From NCBI GenBank assembly GCA_965658815.1, contig CBFHTC010000003.1, positions 1 through 64,000 of the forward strand: a stretch of 64,000 bases of DNA. The letters are read 5' to 3'. The number at the start of each line of letters is the position of its first letter. Within the stretch, counting starts at the first letter, position 1. Positions 28,280 to 36,828 of this stretch are shown piece by piece. Both the position numbers and the translations under genes were made by a program. A model generated the notes under the pieces. That model was not told the origin of the DNA, made no database searches, and saw only the letters and a program-made list of their open reading frames with translations. This stretch comes from CBFHTC01 sp965658815. GTDB lineage: Bacteria > Pseudomonadota > Alphaproteobacteria > Rickettsiales > Rickettsiaceae.

Positions 28280-28308
28280 TTGAAATATCAATTATTTTGT
28301 GTCATAAT
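28280..28308 (+). promoter_or_regulatory. Predicted sigma70 promoter for tRNA-Arg
   Basis: The -35 box is TTGAAA at 28280-28285 and the -10 box is CATAAT at 28303-28308, with a 17-bp spacer. The predicted start is two or three bases before the mature tRNA, so the 5' leader would be very short. Confidence 0.6.
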
Positions 28309-28317
28309 GTATCGCAT

Positions 28318-28390
28318 GCGCCATTAGCTCAATGGATAGAGCAATAGACTTCTAATCTGTAGGTTGTAGGTTCGAGTCCTACATGGCGTG
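28318..28390 (+). tRNA. tRNA-Arg (anticodon TCT)
   Basis: A full cloverleaf can be drawn. The acceptor stem is GCGCCAT with ATGGCGT, the D arm GCTC/GAGC, the anticodon loop CTTCTAA giving anticodon TCT (reads AGA/AGG), and the T arm GTAGG-TTCGAGT-CCTAC. The discriminator base is G. CCA is not encoded (the next bases are CAA). Confidence 0.97.
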
Positions 28391-28422
28391 CAAAATTTAT
28401 TAATACTTTTTTGTATTTCTAC

Positions 28423-28451
28423 TTGAAATGAATTTTATTATTTGATACCAT
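28423..28451 (+). promoter_or_regulatory. Predicted sigma70 promoter for frr
   Basis: The -35 box is TTGAAA at 28423-28428 and the -10 box is TACCAT at 28446-28451, with a 17-bp spacer, 23 bases before the frr start codon. Confidence 0.45.
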
Positions 28452-28474
28452 AAATAAAATTTATAATTATTATC

Positions 28475-29038
28475 ATGATTTCACAAAATGAATTATTAAA
28501 AGAATGCAAAGATAAATTTAATGATATCTTTCTCGGTTTAAAAAAAGAAATTCAACGTATTAATATCGGTCAGGCCACTCCAGAGTTTTTAGACATGATA
28601 TTAGTAGATCCATATGGATCTGGAAAAATGAAGATTAACTCTCTTGGTACAATTAATGTCAGAGATAATAGAAATTTGACTATTCAGGTATGGGACCACA
28701 GTATTACATCAAAAATTATTACTGCAATTAATGATGCAAATCTAAATGTTTTAGTAAAAAAAGAAAAAGAATTAATTATCGTCACTTTGCCTATGGTTAC
28801 ACAAGATTTCAGAAAAGTTGTTATCAAAAAATTACTAGAATTAGTGAATAAAAAAAAAGATGTTTTAAAAGAATCACGTCGTGTTTTTCGTGAAAAATCT
28901 GAAACTATTATTAAAAATACTCTTGGAGAAGATGCAAATAAAAGAGTTTTAAAAGATATTGAAGAATATAAGAATAATACTACGAAATTGATAGATGAGC
29001 TATTTGCTTCAAAGAAAAAATCTCTTGAAACTTTATAA
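28475..29038 (+). CDS. frr: Ribosome recycling factor
   Basis: RRF splits post-termination ribosomes together with EF-G. The 187-aa protein has the expected two-domain layout. The N-terminal helix is followed by the beta-rich domain (FLDMILVDPYGSGKMKINSLGTINV, LTIQVWD), and then the long helices with LIIVTLPMVTQDFRKVVIKK and a basic C-terminal helix. The usual partner pyrH is not adjacent, and its own promoter is predicted. Confidence 0.95.
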   Translation: MISQNELLKECKDKFNDIFLGLKKEIQRINIGQATPEFLDMILVDPYGSGKMKINSLGTINVRDNRNLTIQVWDHSITSKIITAINDANLNVLVKKEKELIIVTLPMVTQDFRKVVIKKLLELVNKKKDVLKESRRVFREKSETIIKNTLGEDANKRVLKDIEEYKNNTTKLIDELFASKKKSLETL

Positions 29039-29043
29039 TACTA

Positions 29044-29072
29044 TTGAAAAGAGCTGTTTTATTTGTTATTAT
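29044..29072 (+). promoter_or_regulatory. Predicted sigma70 promoter for dnaQ and the downstream gene
   Basis: The -35 box is TTGAAA at 29044-29049 and the -10 box is TATTAT at 29067-29072, with a 17-bp spacer. An overlapping TATAAT at 29070-29075 is an alternative -10 box. Confidence 0.5.
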
Positions 29073-29095
29073 AATGGTAATTAATTTTTAAATTA

Positions 29096-29764
29096 ATGGC
29101 CCACATAGAATATGTCTTAGATACTGAAACCACTGGATTGAGAGTGCAAGAAGATCGTATAACCGAAATAGCTATTTGCGAATTGATTGATAAATCTCCT
29201 ACTGGCAGAGTTTTTCACAAATATATTAATCCTGAAAGGTTGCAGACAAAAATTGCAAAAAGTATCACCGGTCTTTCAGATGAATTTTTATCTAAGCAAA
29301 AGGTTTTCGCTCAAATATGCAAAGAATTAATTGAATTTCTCGGGCCTGATGAGTATTATATTGTAGCTCATAATGCAAGATTTGATTTAAAATTTTTAAA
29401 TATGGAGTTCTCTAAATGCTCTTCTTACTTTATTTCAGAATCAAAAATGATCGATACTCTTGATATTGCTAAACAATTGTTTCCGAAGAAAAAAAATTCT
29501 TTGGATGCTTTATGTGATAGATTTTCATTTAGCTTGAAAGATCGAAATTATCATGGAGCCCTTATTGATACTCAATTATTGACTAAAGTTTACTTGAGAT
29601 TATTTCACTTATCAAATCAATCCGAGTTAGAAAATAGTGATGATAAATTGTACCATCAAAATAATGACTCTTGCATTAATGACTCAAATGTGGTATTATC
29701 TTTAAGTGATGATGAGAAAAATCAACATCAAAATATCTTAAACAAAATAAAGCAGTATGTATAA
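29096..29764 (+). CDS. dnaQ: DNA polymerase III subunit epsilon (3'-5' proofreading exonuclease)
   Basis: This DEDDh exonuclease proofreads the replicative polymerase. Exo I is DTETTG at residues 8-13, Exo II is HNARFDLKFL near 91, and Exo III has YHGALIDTQLL near 152 with the catalytic His and Asp. The 222-aa length fits. The C-terminal tail, which would contact the alpha subunit, is diverged and hydrophilic. The gene overlaps the next gene by 8 bp. Confidence 0.94.
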   Translation: MAHIEYVLDTETTGLRVQEDRITEIAICELIDKSPTGRVFHKYINPERLQTKIAKSITGLSDEFLSKQKVFAQICKELIEFLGPDEYYIVAHNARFDLKFLNMEFSKCSSYFISESKMIDTLDIAKQLFPKKKNSLDALCDRFSFSLKDRNYHGALIDTQLLTKVYLRLFHLSNQSELENSDDKLYHQNNDSCINDSNVVLSLSDDEKNQHQNILNKIKQYV

Positions 29765-30455
29765 ATCTAATATTACTCTTTTCTTAAATGAAGCCTCTTT
29801 TGAAACTTATAATTCAAATATTAATCTTGATACCATATTTGATTCTGATAAAGTTCAGTTTAGATTCTCTAAAGCTGATTCTGGTTCGATTTTAAATAAT
29901 GATATGTTTGACTATAATAGTTTTTTTAAAAATAAATCTGAAATGAAAAATCAAGATCTTATAAAAACAAATTTAGATAGTATAGTCACATTTGCTGAAT
30001 ATGAAACTATTTTTAAATTTGAGTCTATTGTACAAGAGAAACAATTGTCTTTAACTGAGCATATTTTATATGATTCTTATATGAATAAAATCACTTCTGT
30101 TATCTCTACTAATCGATTTAGTTTAGGTATATCAAAGGATTTGTTTTTATTTAAGGAATCTTCTAAAGCTCTATCTCAAGAGAAAATTAATATATGTGAC
30201 TCCTCTCATAATGCGTATAACTTTATCAATAAAGTTTCTTACACATATAAAATTACTCGTCATTTTGGTATATCTAACTTGATATCTTGTTATGTAGGAG
30301 AAAAAAATAATATTCAAACTTTTTTGCAGATTATGCTTTTACTATCAGAAAAATATAAAGTTAAATTAAATAAAAAAGATCATTATTTAAATATATTTAA
30401 CAATTTAAATCAATATGTAAATCAAAATGCGATTATTAATAGTATGATAAACTAA
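29757..30455 (+). CDS. Uncharacterised protein co-transcribed with dnaQ
   Basis: This 232-aa protein starts inside the last codons of dnaQ (8-bp overlap), so it is probably translated by coupling. I recognise no family. It has no membrane segment or signal peptide; composition is rich in Ser, Asn, Lys and Phe. The C-terminal half has alternating strand-like and helical stretches (ITRHFGISNLISCYV, TFLQIMLLLSEKY). The overlap with a replication gene hints at a related role, which is only an inference. Confidence 0.55.
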   Translation: MYKSNITLFLNEASFETYNSNINLDTIFDSDKVQFRFSKADSGSILNNDMFDYNSFFKNKSEMKNQDLIKTNLDSIVTFAEYETIFKFESIVQEKQLSLTEHILYDSYMNKITSVISTNRFSLGISKDLFLFKESSKALSQEKINICDSSHNAYNFINKVSYTYKITRHFGISNLISCYVGEKNNIQTFLQIMLLLSEKYKVKLNKKDHYLNIFNNLNQYVNQNAIINSMIN

Positions 30456-30489
30456 TAATTATTATAGTATAATATTGTTCTCATTGTTA

Positions 30490-30720
30490 TTAACAACAAT
30501 CATCATTCTTGACATTATTGTTTTCATTGCTTCCATGTTGATTGTTATTTTTGACATTATTGTTAATATTCTCCACACAGTTTTTTTTTTTAATATTTAA
30601 TTGTCTATTTTCTTCTAGTGCTTTATGATATTGATTATTTTGTTCAAGGTCGCGATTGTATTGATAGTAATTATAACCAAGCGAGGATATTAGAAGTAAA
30701 AAGTATAATTGTTTAATCAT
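30490..30720 (-). CDS. Small Asn-rich protein with N-terminal hydrophobic segment
   Basis: This 76-aa protein begins with IKQLYFLLLISSLGYNYYQY, a signal peptide or single anchor. A charged helix (HKALEENRQLNIKKK) follows, then a low-complexity Asn-rich tail with NNNVKN twice and a terminal Cys pair. No family is recognised. Its layout, one N-terminal hydrophobic segment followed by repetitive Asn-rich sequence, matches the decapeptide-repeat protein at 13584-14347. Its short length leaves some doubt that it is expressed. Confidence 0.5.
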   Translation of the reverse strand: MIKQLYFLLLISSLGYNYYQYNRDLEQNNQYHKALEENRQLNIKKKNCVENINNNVKNNNQHGSNENNNVKNDDCC

Positions 30721-30810
30721 ATTTGTTTTGTTTTTTTGGTTAATAATAATATGGTTGTCATATCTTTGTCAAGTCTATACTATTTTAATTAGTTAATTAA
30801 TTTTAATTTT

Positions 30811-30924
30811 CCAAACTATTTATTTCGAGGAATAAAAGGGCCAAACTATTTATTTCGAGGAATAAAATGAGCAAGTAGAATACTGCGAATAAAAGGGCCA
30901 AACTATTTATTTCGAGGAATAAAA
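30811..30924. repeat. Three copies of a 27-bp repeat derived from the 3' end of rnd
   Basis: The sequence CCAAACTATTTATTTCGAGG followed by AATAAAA occurs at 30811, 30841 and 30898. The third copy contains the final codons and TAG stop of rnd (minus strand, FIPRNK stop). The second and third copies extend further, into ATGAGCAA, and a diverged fourth fragment (GAATAAAAGGG) lies between them. The downstream spacer is therefore built from copies of the gene's own tail. Confidence 0.92.
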
Positions 30925-31541
30925 TGAGCAAATAGATCGACATTACTCCATCCACTCAAATCCGCATCTACTCTTGCGATCAAAGCCTTAAATAATGAAT
31001 TTGCAAGATTTTTTCTTTTAAAGTCAGCCAACATAACGCTAAGCTTGTCTTTTATATCATGAAGATATATAACATCATTCGCGGCATAACTTTTTTGTTC
31101 TTCTGAAAGTTCTTTTTCTGACCAATTTGAGGATCCATAACCTTTTTGTAGAGTTACTGATAGAAGTTCTTTACATAATTCTTTTAAACTATGCGCATCG
31201 GTATAAGTTCTCACCAATCTAGATGCGATTTTAGTGCAAAAAATATTATTTGTCTCAATGTTTAAGTATTTCTTTATCATAGCGATATCAAATCGTCCAT
31301 AATGAAAGATTTTTACAGTTTTCTTATTTGTAAGTAACTTTTTTAAATTTGGAGCTACATTTTTATCATTAATTTTAATCAAAAACACTTTATCATCATT
31401 TTCATAAAATAATTGAACTAAACATAATTTATCTCTGTTTAAATCTAAACCCATTGCTTCTGTATCAACTGCAATGTTTTTTGTTAGATCGATGTATTTT
31501 TCTGGCATATCATTTTCAAATACCAAAATTTCTTTTTGCAT
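30903..31541 (-). CDS. rnd: Ribonuclease D (3'-5' exonuclease, short form)
   Basis: This DEDDy exonuclease processes tRNA 3' ends. Exo I is VDTEAMGLD with the catalytic D26 and E28, Exo II is HYGRFDIAMI near 80, and Exo III is YAANDVIYL near 150 with the catalytic Tyr and Asp. At 212 aa it contains only the nuclease domain; the HRDC domains of E. coli RNase D are absent, as is usual for the alphaproteobacterial short form. Its last codons are the source of the downstream repeats. Confidence 0.93.
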   Translation of the reverse strand: MQKEILVFENDMPEKYIDLTKNIAVDTEAMGLDLNRDKLCLVQLFYENDDKVFLIKINDKNVAPNLKKLLTNKKTVKIFHYGRFDIAMIKKYLNIETNNIFCTKIASRLVRTYTDAHSLKELCKELLSVTLQKGYGSSNWSEKELSEEQKSYAANDVIYLHDIKDKLSVMLADFKRKNLANSLFKALIARVDADLSGWSNVDLFAHFIPRNK

Positions 31542-31671
31542 TATATATTTTTATTTATCAAAATGATTATAGTTCATTTTTATCAAATAATCAAATGTAT
31601 AATATGTGTAATTTAAATGTAATAAAAAAAAATATCTTTACTATTTATTTTCTTTGTAATATATACACTGC

Positions 31672-32745
31672 ATGAGCAAACTAGAAACTATATTACAGAT
31701 ATTGCGTAGTAAAAATATTGGATACGCTACCTTTCATTCTTTTTATTCCAGAGAAAAGGATTTGACAAGAATAATGGATTCTATTCGACAATCTTGTCAT
31801 GATAATACAATTCTATTGGAAAATAAAAATTTATTTGTCAGAAAGTTTGATTTCATCTCAAAAGATAAAGTTATTCAAGAAATTGAAAAAACTTATGAAT
31901 CAAATGCGAAATTCTTGATCTTTGATGAAAATAATTTTCCTTCTTACTTGAAGACTTTAACTAATTATCCTCCTTTATTGATCTATAAAGGAAATATTGC
32001 AAATTTACACAACAATTATATCTCAGCGATCTCAGGCTCTAGAAAATCATCGCAATACTCGGCTCATGTGTCTTATTCTATTGCTAAAATGCTTATGGAA
32101 AAAAAATGCGTTATCGCTACCGGAGTTTCTGGTATTATTGATATTTCTTGCCATAATAATACATACTCTCAGCAGATTGGAGTATCTTCTTTCTCTATTA
32201 GTAAAGATGATGTTATCTTAAATAAAATATTAAATCATAATGGAACTGTTGTCACTGATGTCGGCGCTTTTGAACAAACCGCAAAATATACTTTTTTACG
32301 ACGAAATAAATTATTAATAGGATTAAGTAAAATAGCAATTATAGTTGAATCTGATATTAATTCTGGAGCTTATCAGACGGCTATTGCGGCAGCAGATGCT
32401 GGTAGAAATATCTATGTTATGGATCATTTTTCAAAACAAAATTTATATGAAGGTAATAAAAAATTAATTTTAGATGGAGCAGAGGTCTTTAAATCAATTA
32501 ATCAAATCTTAAACGATTTATACGATTTAAATTTAAAACATCTAGAAATGCAAGATCAGAAATTCTCTTTTATAAAGCAAAATAATATTAATTCTGCAAT
32601 GAAAGAAGATATTATTAATTTATCCATAAAAAAATATGGTAATCTGAACTTTCAAAAAGAGGCCATAGAGTTCTTATCTGCAGAAAGTGCCTTACCTTAT
32701 CATTTAATTCAACAGATTTTATTAGAATTTAGTATAATTCAATAG
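31672..32745 (+). CDS. dprA: DNA-processing protein DprA
   Basis: DprA binds single-stranded DNA and loads RecA during transformation. The Rossmann core shows AISGSRKSSQYS, IATGVSGIIDISCH and GTVVTDVGAFEQ, with FLRRNKLLIGLSKIAIIVES where DprA has the F-P-x-R-N-R-x-I-x-x-L-S motif. The C-terminal winged-helix domain is kept (from about residue 295). At 357 aa it is near full length, although the N-terminal SAM-like part is diverged. Several normally strict glycines in the R-G-x-D-x-x-A-H motif are altered (VSGIIDISCH). Confidence 0.88.
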   Translation: MSKLETILQILRSKNIGYATFHSFYSREKDLTRIMDSIRQSCHDNTILLENKNLFVRKFDFISKDKVIQEIEKTYESNAKFLIFDENNFPSYLKTLTNYPPLLIYKGNIANLHNNYISAISGSRKSSQYSAHVSYSIAKMLMEKKCVIATGVSGIIDISCHNNTYSQQIGVSSFSISKDDVILNKILNHNGTVVTDVGAFEQTAKYTFLRRNKLLIGLSKIAIIVESDINSGAYQTAIAAADAGRNIYVMDHFSKQNLYEGNKKLILDGAEVFKSINQILNDLYDLNLKHLEMQDQKFSFIKQNNINSAMKEDIINLSIKKYGNLNFQKEAIEFLSAESALPYHLIQQILLEFSIIQ

Positions 32746-32815
32746 TTTATCTGTCTTTATTACTTGTGTTTTGATCATTAAATTAGTATTATACAATCAT
32801 AAAATAGTGAATACG

Positions 32816-34987
32816 TTGAAACTTATAATAGTTGAGTCACCTGCAAAAATATATAGCATAAGTAAACTTTTAAATAATGAGTATAAGGTTGTCGCATCTT
32901 ATGGTCATATCGCAGAACTTGAAGGCAAAGGTCAAGGCATTGATATACAAAATAATTTTGATATTAATCTAAAATACAATCCTCATAAAAATGTCAAAGA
33001 AATGATCACTCATGCAAAAAATAGTAGTGAAATTTATCTCGCAACTGATTTTGATAGAGAAGGAGAAAAAATATCATATGATATACTTAATTTTTTGATT
33101 GCAAAGAAGTATGTAAAAAAAAATACTAAGTTTTATCGTATTACATTTAATGAAATTACAAAAAAAGCTATTGAAGAAGGAATAAAAAACAAACATGATA
33201 TTAATAATGACTTAGTTTTGTCTCAAGAAGCTAGAACCACTATTGATTACTTATATGGATTTAATCTATCTCCAGTTCTATGGTACAAACTTCCTGGAGC
33301 AAAATCAGCAGGAAGAGTTCAGTCAGTTGCGTTGCGTATGATCTGCGAAAAAGAAAATGATATTAGAGATTTTAAACAACAAGAATATTGGTCATTAATG
33401 GCAATATATAAAAATATAGAAGCAAAATTGGATATTTTTTACAAGGAAAAAGTTGAAAAGTTTACTTTTAAAAATGAAGAATCTGTATCAAAAGCGCAAG
33501 AAACTTTATCTAATTTAACATATAAAATTGCCAATAGTCAAAGTAAAGAAATTATTAAAAAACCTTACGCACCTTTCATTACTTCAAGTCTGCAAAAAGA
33601 AGCTTATTTGAGATATGGATTTGGTGTAAAGAAAACGATGCAGATCGCTCAAAAATTGTATGAAGGAACAAAGGAATATGATTCTTTAATAACTTACATG
33701 AGAACTGATAGCGTTCATATTTCAGAATTTGGATTAAACAATATTCGTACTTTTATCAAAGAAAAATATGGAGAAAAATACTTAAGTCCCTCGATTCTCA
33801 CCTATACGACAAAAAATAAAAATGCTCAAGAGGCTCATGAGGCTATTCGAGCTATCGATGTAAATAATCTTTCACATAATATTGCTTTAAATGATGATGA
33901 GAAAAAGATATATGATTTAATTTGGAAAAGAACCGTTTCTTGCCAAATGTCTAACAATAAAAAGAAAGTGACATATTATAATATAAATTCTCAAGATTTA
34001 AATCATAAATTTGTTGCAAGTTATACACAAAGTGTTTTTGATGGATTTACTTTAGTCTATGATTATCTGAAATTTGATGATGATAATAAATTTGATCTCT
34101 CTGGTAATATTATATTTGATAAAATAAATGTAAAACAACATTTTACAGAGCCTCCAGCAAGATACAATGAAGGAAGCTTAATAGAAAATTTAGAAAAATA
34201 TGGAATCGGTAGACCTAGCACTTATGCATCAATTATATCAACTATCATTGAACGGAATTATGTAAAATTGGAAAAGAAAAAATTGATTCCAAGCTCTTTA
34301 GGAGAGGTGGTGGTTATCTTTTTAAAAATTTTCTTTCCAGAATATGTCGATTTTCATTTTACCGCAAATATTGAAGATAATCTAGATAAGATTGCAAATG
34401 GAGAGATGGTAAAATTAGATTTATTGCAAAACTTCTGGAATAAATTTAATGAGAATATTTCATCGGTAAAAAAAATTCAAATGAGCGATATTCTGAAGCA
34501 GATGCAAGATGAATTACAAAAGATTTTTAATGTTGATAAAAAATGTAAAAAGTGCAATAAAACATTGATTATTATGATTGGCAAATATGGTCCTTATCTA
34601 TCTTGTGTGGATTATCCAGAATGTCATTATATTGAAAATATTTTTGAGCCTTTTTTGAAAATATTAGGCCAAAATGATAAAGGAGAAGATATTTTTCTTA
34701 AAAAAGGAAAGTTTGGATACTATGTACAATTAAACGATAATAAAAGTGAAGTCAACCTTACAAAAGAAAATACCACTCTTGAAGATGCTAAAAAAGCTTT
34801 GTCCTTTCCTAGAGTCATTGGAGAGTATGAAGGAGTAGAGGTTTTTGTTGCAAAAGGCAAATTTGGTTATTATGCAAAAGTACACAATATATTTGTTTCT
34901 GTTCCTAAAAATCAAGAATTATCTATTACTTTGGATTCTATTATTAATTTATACCATAAAAAATTACAAAAGCTAAATTCAACTTGA
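32816..34987 (+). CDS. topA: DNA topoisomerase I
   Basis: This type IA topoisomerase relaxes negative supercoils. The Toprim domain begins LKLIIVESPAK and carries DFDREGE near residue 79. The catalytic Tyr is in YMRTDSV near 293. One C-terminal zinc finger (CKKCNK with CVDYPECHY) remains near residue 575, then a repeat-type domain. Homology starts at the TTG at 32816 (M-K-L-I-I-V-E-S-P); GTG 32807 or TTG 32771 are other candidates. Next to dprA, as in many alphaproteobacteria (dprA-topA). Confidence 0.96.
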   Translation: MKLIIVESPAKIYSISKLLNNEYKVVASYGHIAELEGKGQGIDIQNNFDINLKYNPHKNVKEMITHAKNSSEIYLATDFDREGEKISYDILNFLIAKKYVKKNTKFYRITFNEITKKAIEEGIKNKHDINNDLVLSQEARTTIDYLYGFNLSPVLWYKLPGAKSAGRVQSVALRMICEKENDIRDFKQQEYWSLMAIYKNIEAKLDIFYKEKVEKFTFKNEESVSKAQETLSNLTYKIANSQSKEIIKKPYAPFITSSLQKEAYLRYGFGVKKTMQIAQKLYEGTKEYDSLITYMRTDSVHISEFGLNNIRTFIKEKYGEKYLSPSILTYTTKNKNAQEAHEAIRAIDVNNLSHNIALNDDEKKIYDLIWKRTVSCQMSNNKKKVTYYNINSQDLNHKFVASYTQSVFDGFTLVYDYLKFDDDNKFDLSGNIIFDKINVKQHFTEPPARYNEGSLIENLEKYGIGRPSTYASIISTIIERNYVKLEKKKLIPSSLGEVVVIFLKIFFPEYVDFHFTANIEDNLDKIANGEMVKLDLLQNFWNKFNENISSVKKIQMSDILKQMQDELQKIFNVDKKCKKCNKTLIIMIGKYGPYLSCVDYPECHYIENIFEPFLKILGQNDKGEDIFLKKGKFGYYVQLNDNKSEVNLTKENTTLEDAKKALSFPRVIGEYEGVEVFVAKGKFGYYAKVHNIFVSVPKNQELSITLDSIINLYHKKLQKLNST

Positions 34988-35012
34988 CTTTGTGTTTATA
35001 CTAAATTAGTAT
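34984..35012 (+). promoter_or_regulatory. Predicted sigma70 promoter for trpS
   Basis: The -35 box is TTGACT at 34984-34989 and the -10 box is TAGTAT at 35007-35012, with a 17-bp spacer. The -35 box overlaps the topA stop codon. Confidence 0.6.
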
Positions 35013-35035
35013 ATCTTATTATATACTATTTGTAC

Positions 35036-36010
35036 ATGAAAAAAATATCTTTAACAGGAGATAGGCCTACTGGCAAATTGCACTTGGGCCATTATGCTGG
35101 GTCATTGATTACAAGACTTCAGATTCAAGATGAATATAAATCTTATATTTTAATTGCTGATACGCAAGCAATGACGGATAATTATACAAAAGGAGTCGAG
35201 ATTCGTTCAAACGTAATCGAATTAATGAAAGATTATTTGTCAGTAGGATTAGGAAAAAGTATCTTTGCTTTGCAGTCGAATATTTCATCACTATATGAAT
35301 TTTCATGTTTGTTAATGAACTATATTTCTTTAAATAAAATAATGCATAATCCCACTGTAAAAACTGAAATTAAGATTAAAGGTAAGGAACAAAATTTAGG
35401 GTTTGTTATATATCCAGTATTTCAAGCAGCGGATATATTAGGATTTAATGCAAATGTTATTCCCGTTGGCAAGGATCAAATACCCATTATTGAAGACACA
35501 AATGACATTGTAAACAAAGTGAATGATTTATATAACAAAAAAATATTTGATAAAGTCTCTCCATTATTAAGTAATACTCAAAAACTAATGGGAATTGATG
35601 GTAAACATAAAGCTAGTAAAAGTTTAAATAATGCTATATTTCTAAGTGATAGTGATAAAGAAATTCAAAAAAAAGTCAGAAGTATGTATACCGACTCAAA
35701 TCATATTAAAGTCACTGATCCCGGGAAAATAGAAGGCAATGTCGTATTTGAGTATTTAAGCGCCTTTGGTTCAAATCAAGATAAAGTATCAGAATTAAAA
35801 GCAGACTATAAAAAAGGAGGGTTGGCGGATTCAATTATCAAACAATATTTAATAGAAGAGATTATTAAATTTGTAACACCTATTAGAGAGAGGAGGGAGC
35901 TTTTGTCTAATAGTTATATTTTAGAACGATTAGATGAAAATACTAAGATTTGTAAAAAATTAGTTTTAGACAATTTAATAAACTTTAAAAAAAGTATTAA
36001 TTTTATATAA
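35036..36010 (+). CDS. trpS: Tryptophanyl-tRNA synthetase
   Basis: This class I synthetase charges tRNA-Trp. The HIGH-type motif is in GDRPTGKLHLGHYAGSL (residues 6-22). The second signature reads KASKSLNNAIFLSD near residue 191, with Ala in place of the usual Met of KMSKS. The specificity region includes GKDQIPIIE. The 324-aa length is normal. Start is ATG 35036; an in-frame TTG two codons upstream is less likely. Confidence 0.95.
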   Translation: MKKISLTGDRPTGKLHLGHYAGSLITRLQIQDEYKSYILIADTQAMTDNYTKGVEIRSNVIELMKDYLSVGLGKSIFALQSNISSLYEFSCLLMNYISLNKIMHNPTVKTEIKIKGKEQNLGFVIYPVFQAADILGFNANVIPVGKDQIPIIEDTNDIVNKVNDLYNKKIFDKVSPLLSNTQKLMGIDGKHKASKSLNNAIFLSDSDKEIQKKVRSMYTDSNHIKVTDPGKIEGNVVFEYLSAFGSNQDKVSELKADYKKGGLADSIIKQYLIEEIIKFVTPIRERRELLSNSYILERLDENTKICKKLVLDNLINFKKSINFI

Positions 36011-36017
36011 AATCGTT

Positions 36018-36045
36018 TTGTATACTTAGTAATTTAAGATATAAT
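36018..36045 (+). promoter_or_regulatory. Predicted sigma70 promoter for the CtrA-like regulator
   Basis: The -35 box is TTGTAT at 36018-36023 and the -10 box is TATAAT at 36040-36045, with a 16-bp spacer, 23 bases upstream of the start codon. Confidence 0.5.
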
Positions 36046-36068
36046 GACAAATAAGTTATATCATTAAT

Positions 36069-36755
36069 ATGCAAATTAAAATATTGTTAATTACTCAAGA
36101 TAATATCTTGAAAAATTCTTTTTCTATATTCTTTGCTAAAGAAGATAAAGTTATATTTCGATGCCAAAATGAGATTGAAAATATACTTGATATTGATTTT
36201 ATCTTGATTGATGAAATGGTGCTCTCATATTCAGAGATGATCAATAACTTAGCCTCTATTAAAGAAAATTCGCGCAATCATATAGGAATCATAATTTTAT
36301 CTAATCAGGTTAATATAAAAAGATATATTTCTTATTTTAAAAATAAAGTAATTTTAATAACCAATAGAATCAGCCATACCAATAATGATTTTCTCTTGAT
36401 GCTATTTCATCAAATTATGTCAATTTTTGATTGCATTACTATATCGTCAAAATACATATTTGAAGCACAGAATTTAAGGTTAAATATTATCACTCAACAA
36501 ATCTATATAAATAATATTATTATACGCGAAATTACAAATAATGAATTTAGTATTTTAAAGATATTATTTAAATATAAAAATCAATTAGTATTAAAAGAAA
36601 GAATATTTCAAGAGATATTTGAAGATAGAGTTTTAAAAACTGAAATGAGAATGGTTGACTCAATTATATGTTCAATTAGAAGAAAGCTTAGAAAATATTC
36701 CAATACAGATTATATAATAACATTATGGAGAAAAGGATATTATGTAAAGGATTGA
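36069..36755 (+). CDS. CtrA-like response regulator with altered receiver domain
   Basis: At 228 aa it has the length of CtrA (about 231). The C-terminal winged-helix domain follows CtrA closely: REITNNEFSILKILF, LKERIFQEIFEDR, then MVDSIICSIRRKLRK and ITLWRKGYYVKD, compared with CtrA's I-D-V-F-I-C-K-L-R-K-K-L and V-W-G-R-G-Y-V-L-R-E. In the receiver the phospho-acceptor Asp seems kept (FILIDEMVL), but the acidic pair after strand 1 is reduced to QD and the conserved Lys region T-K-P reads TNR. Phosphorylation control may be lost or changed. No kinase or phosphotransferase gene is adjacent. In alphaproteobacteria CtrA controls cell-cycle and GTA genes; a target here is not shown. Confidence 0.75.
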   Translation: MQIKILLITQDNILKNSFSIFFAKEDKVIFRCQNEIENILDIDFILIDEMVLSYSEMINNLASIKENSRNHIGIIILSNQVNIKRYISYFKNKVILITNRISHTNNDFLLMLFHQIMSIFDCITISSKYIFEAQNLRLNIITQQIYINNIIIREITNNEFSILKILFKYKNQLVLKERIFQEIFEDRVLKTEMRMVDSIICSIRRKLRKYSNTDYIITLWRKGYYVKD

Positions 36756-36828
36756 AATATATCAAAAAGAGTATTGATAAAATAGTTTATATATAAAGAA
36801 ATAAATGATTCAGTAGTAATTATTTTAA

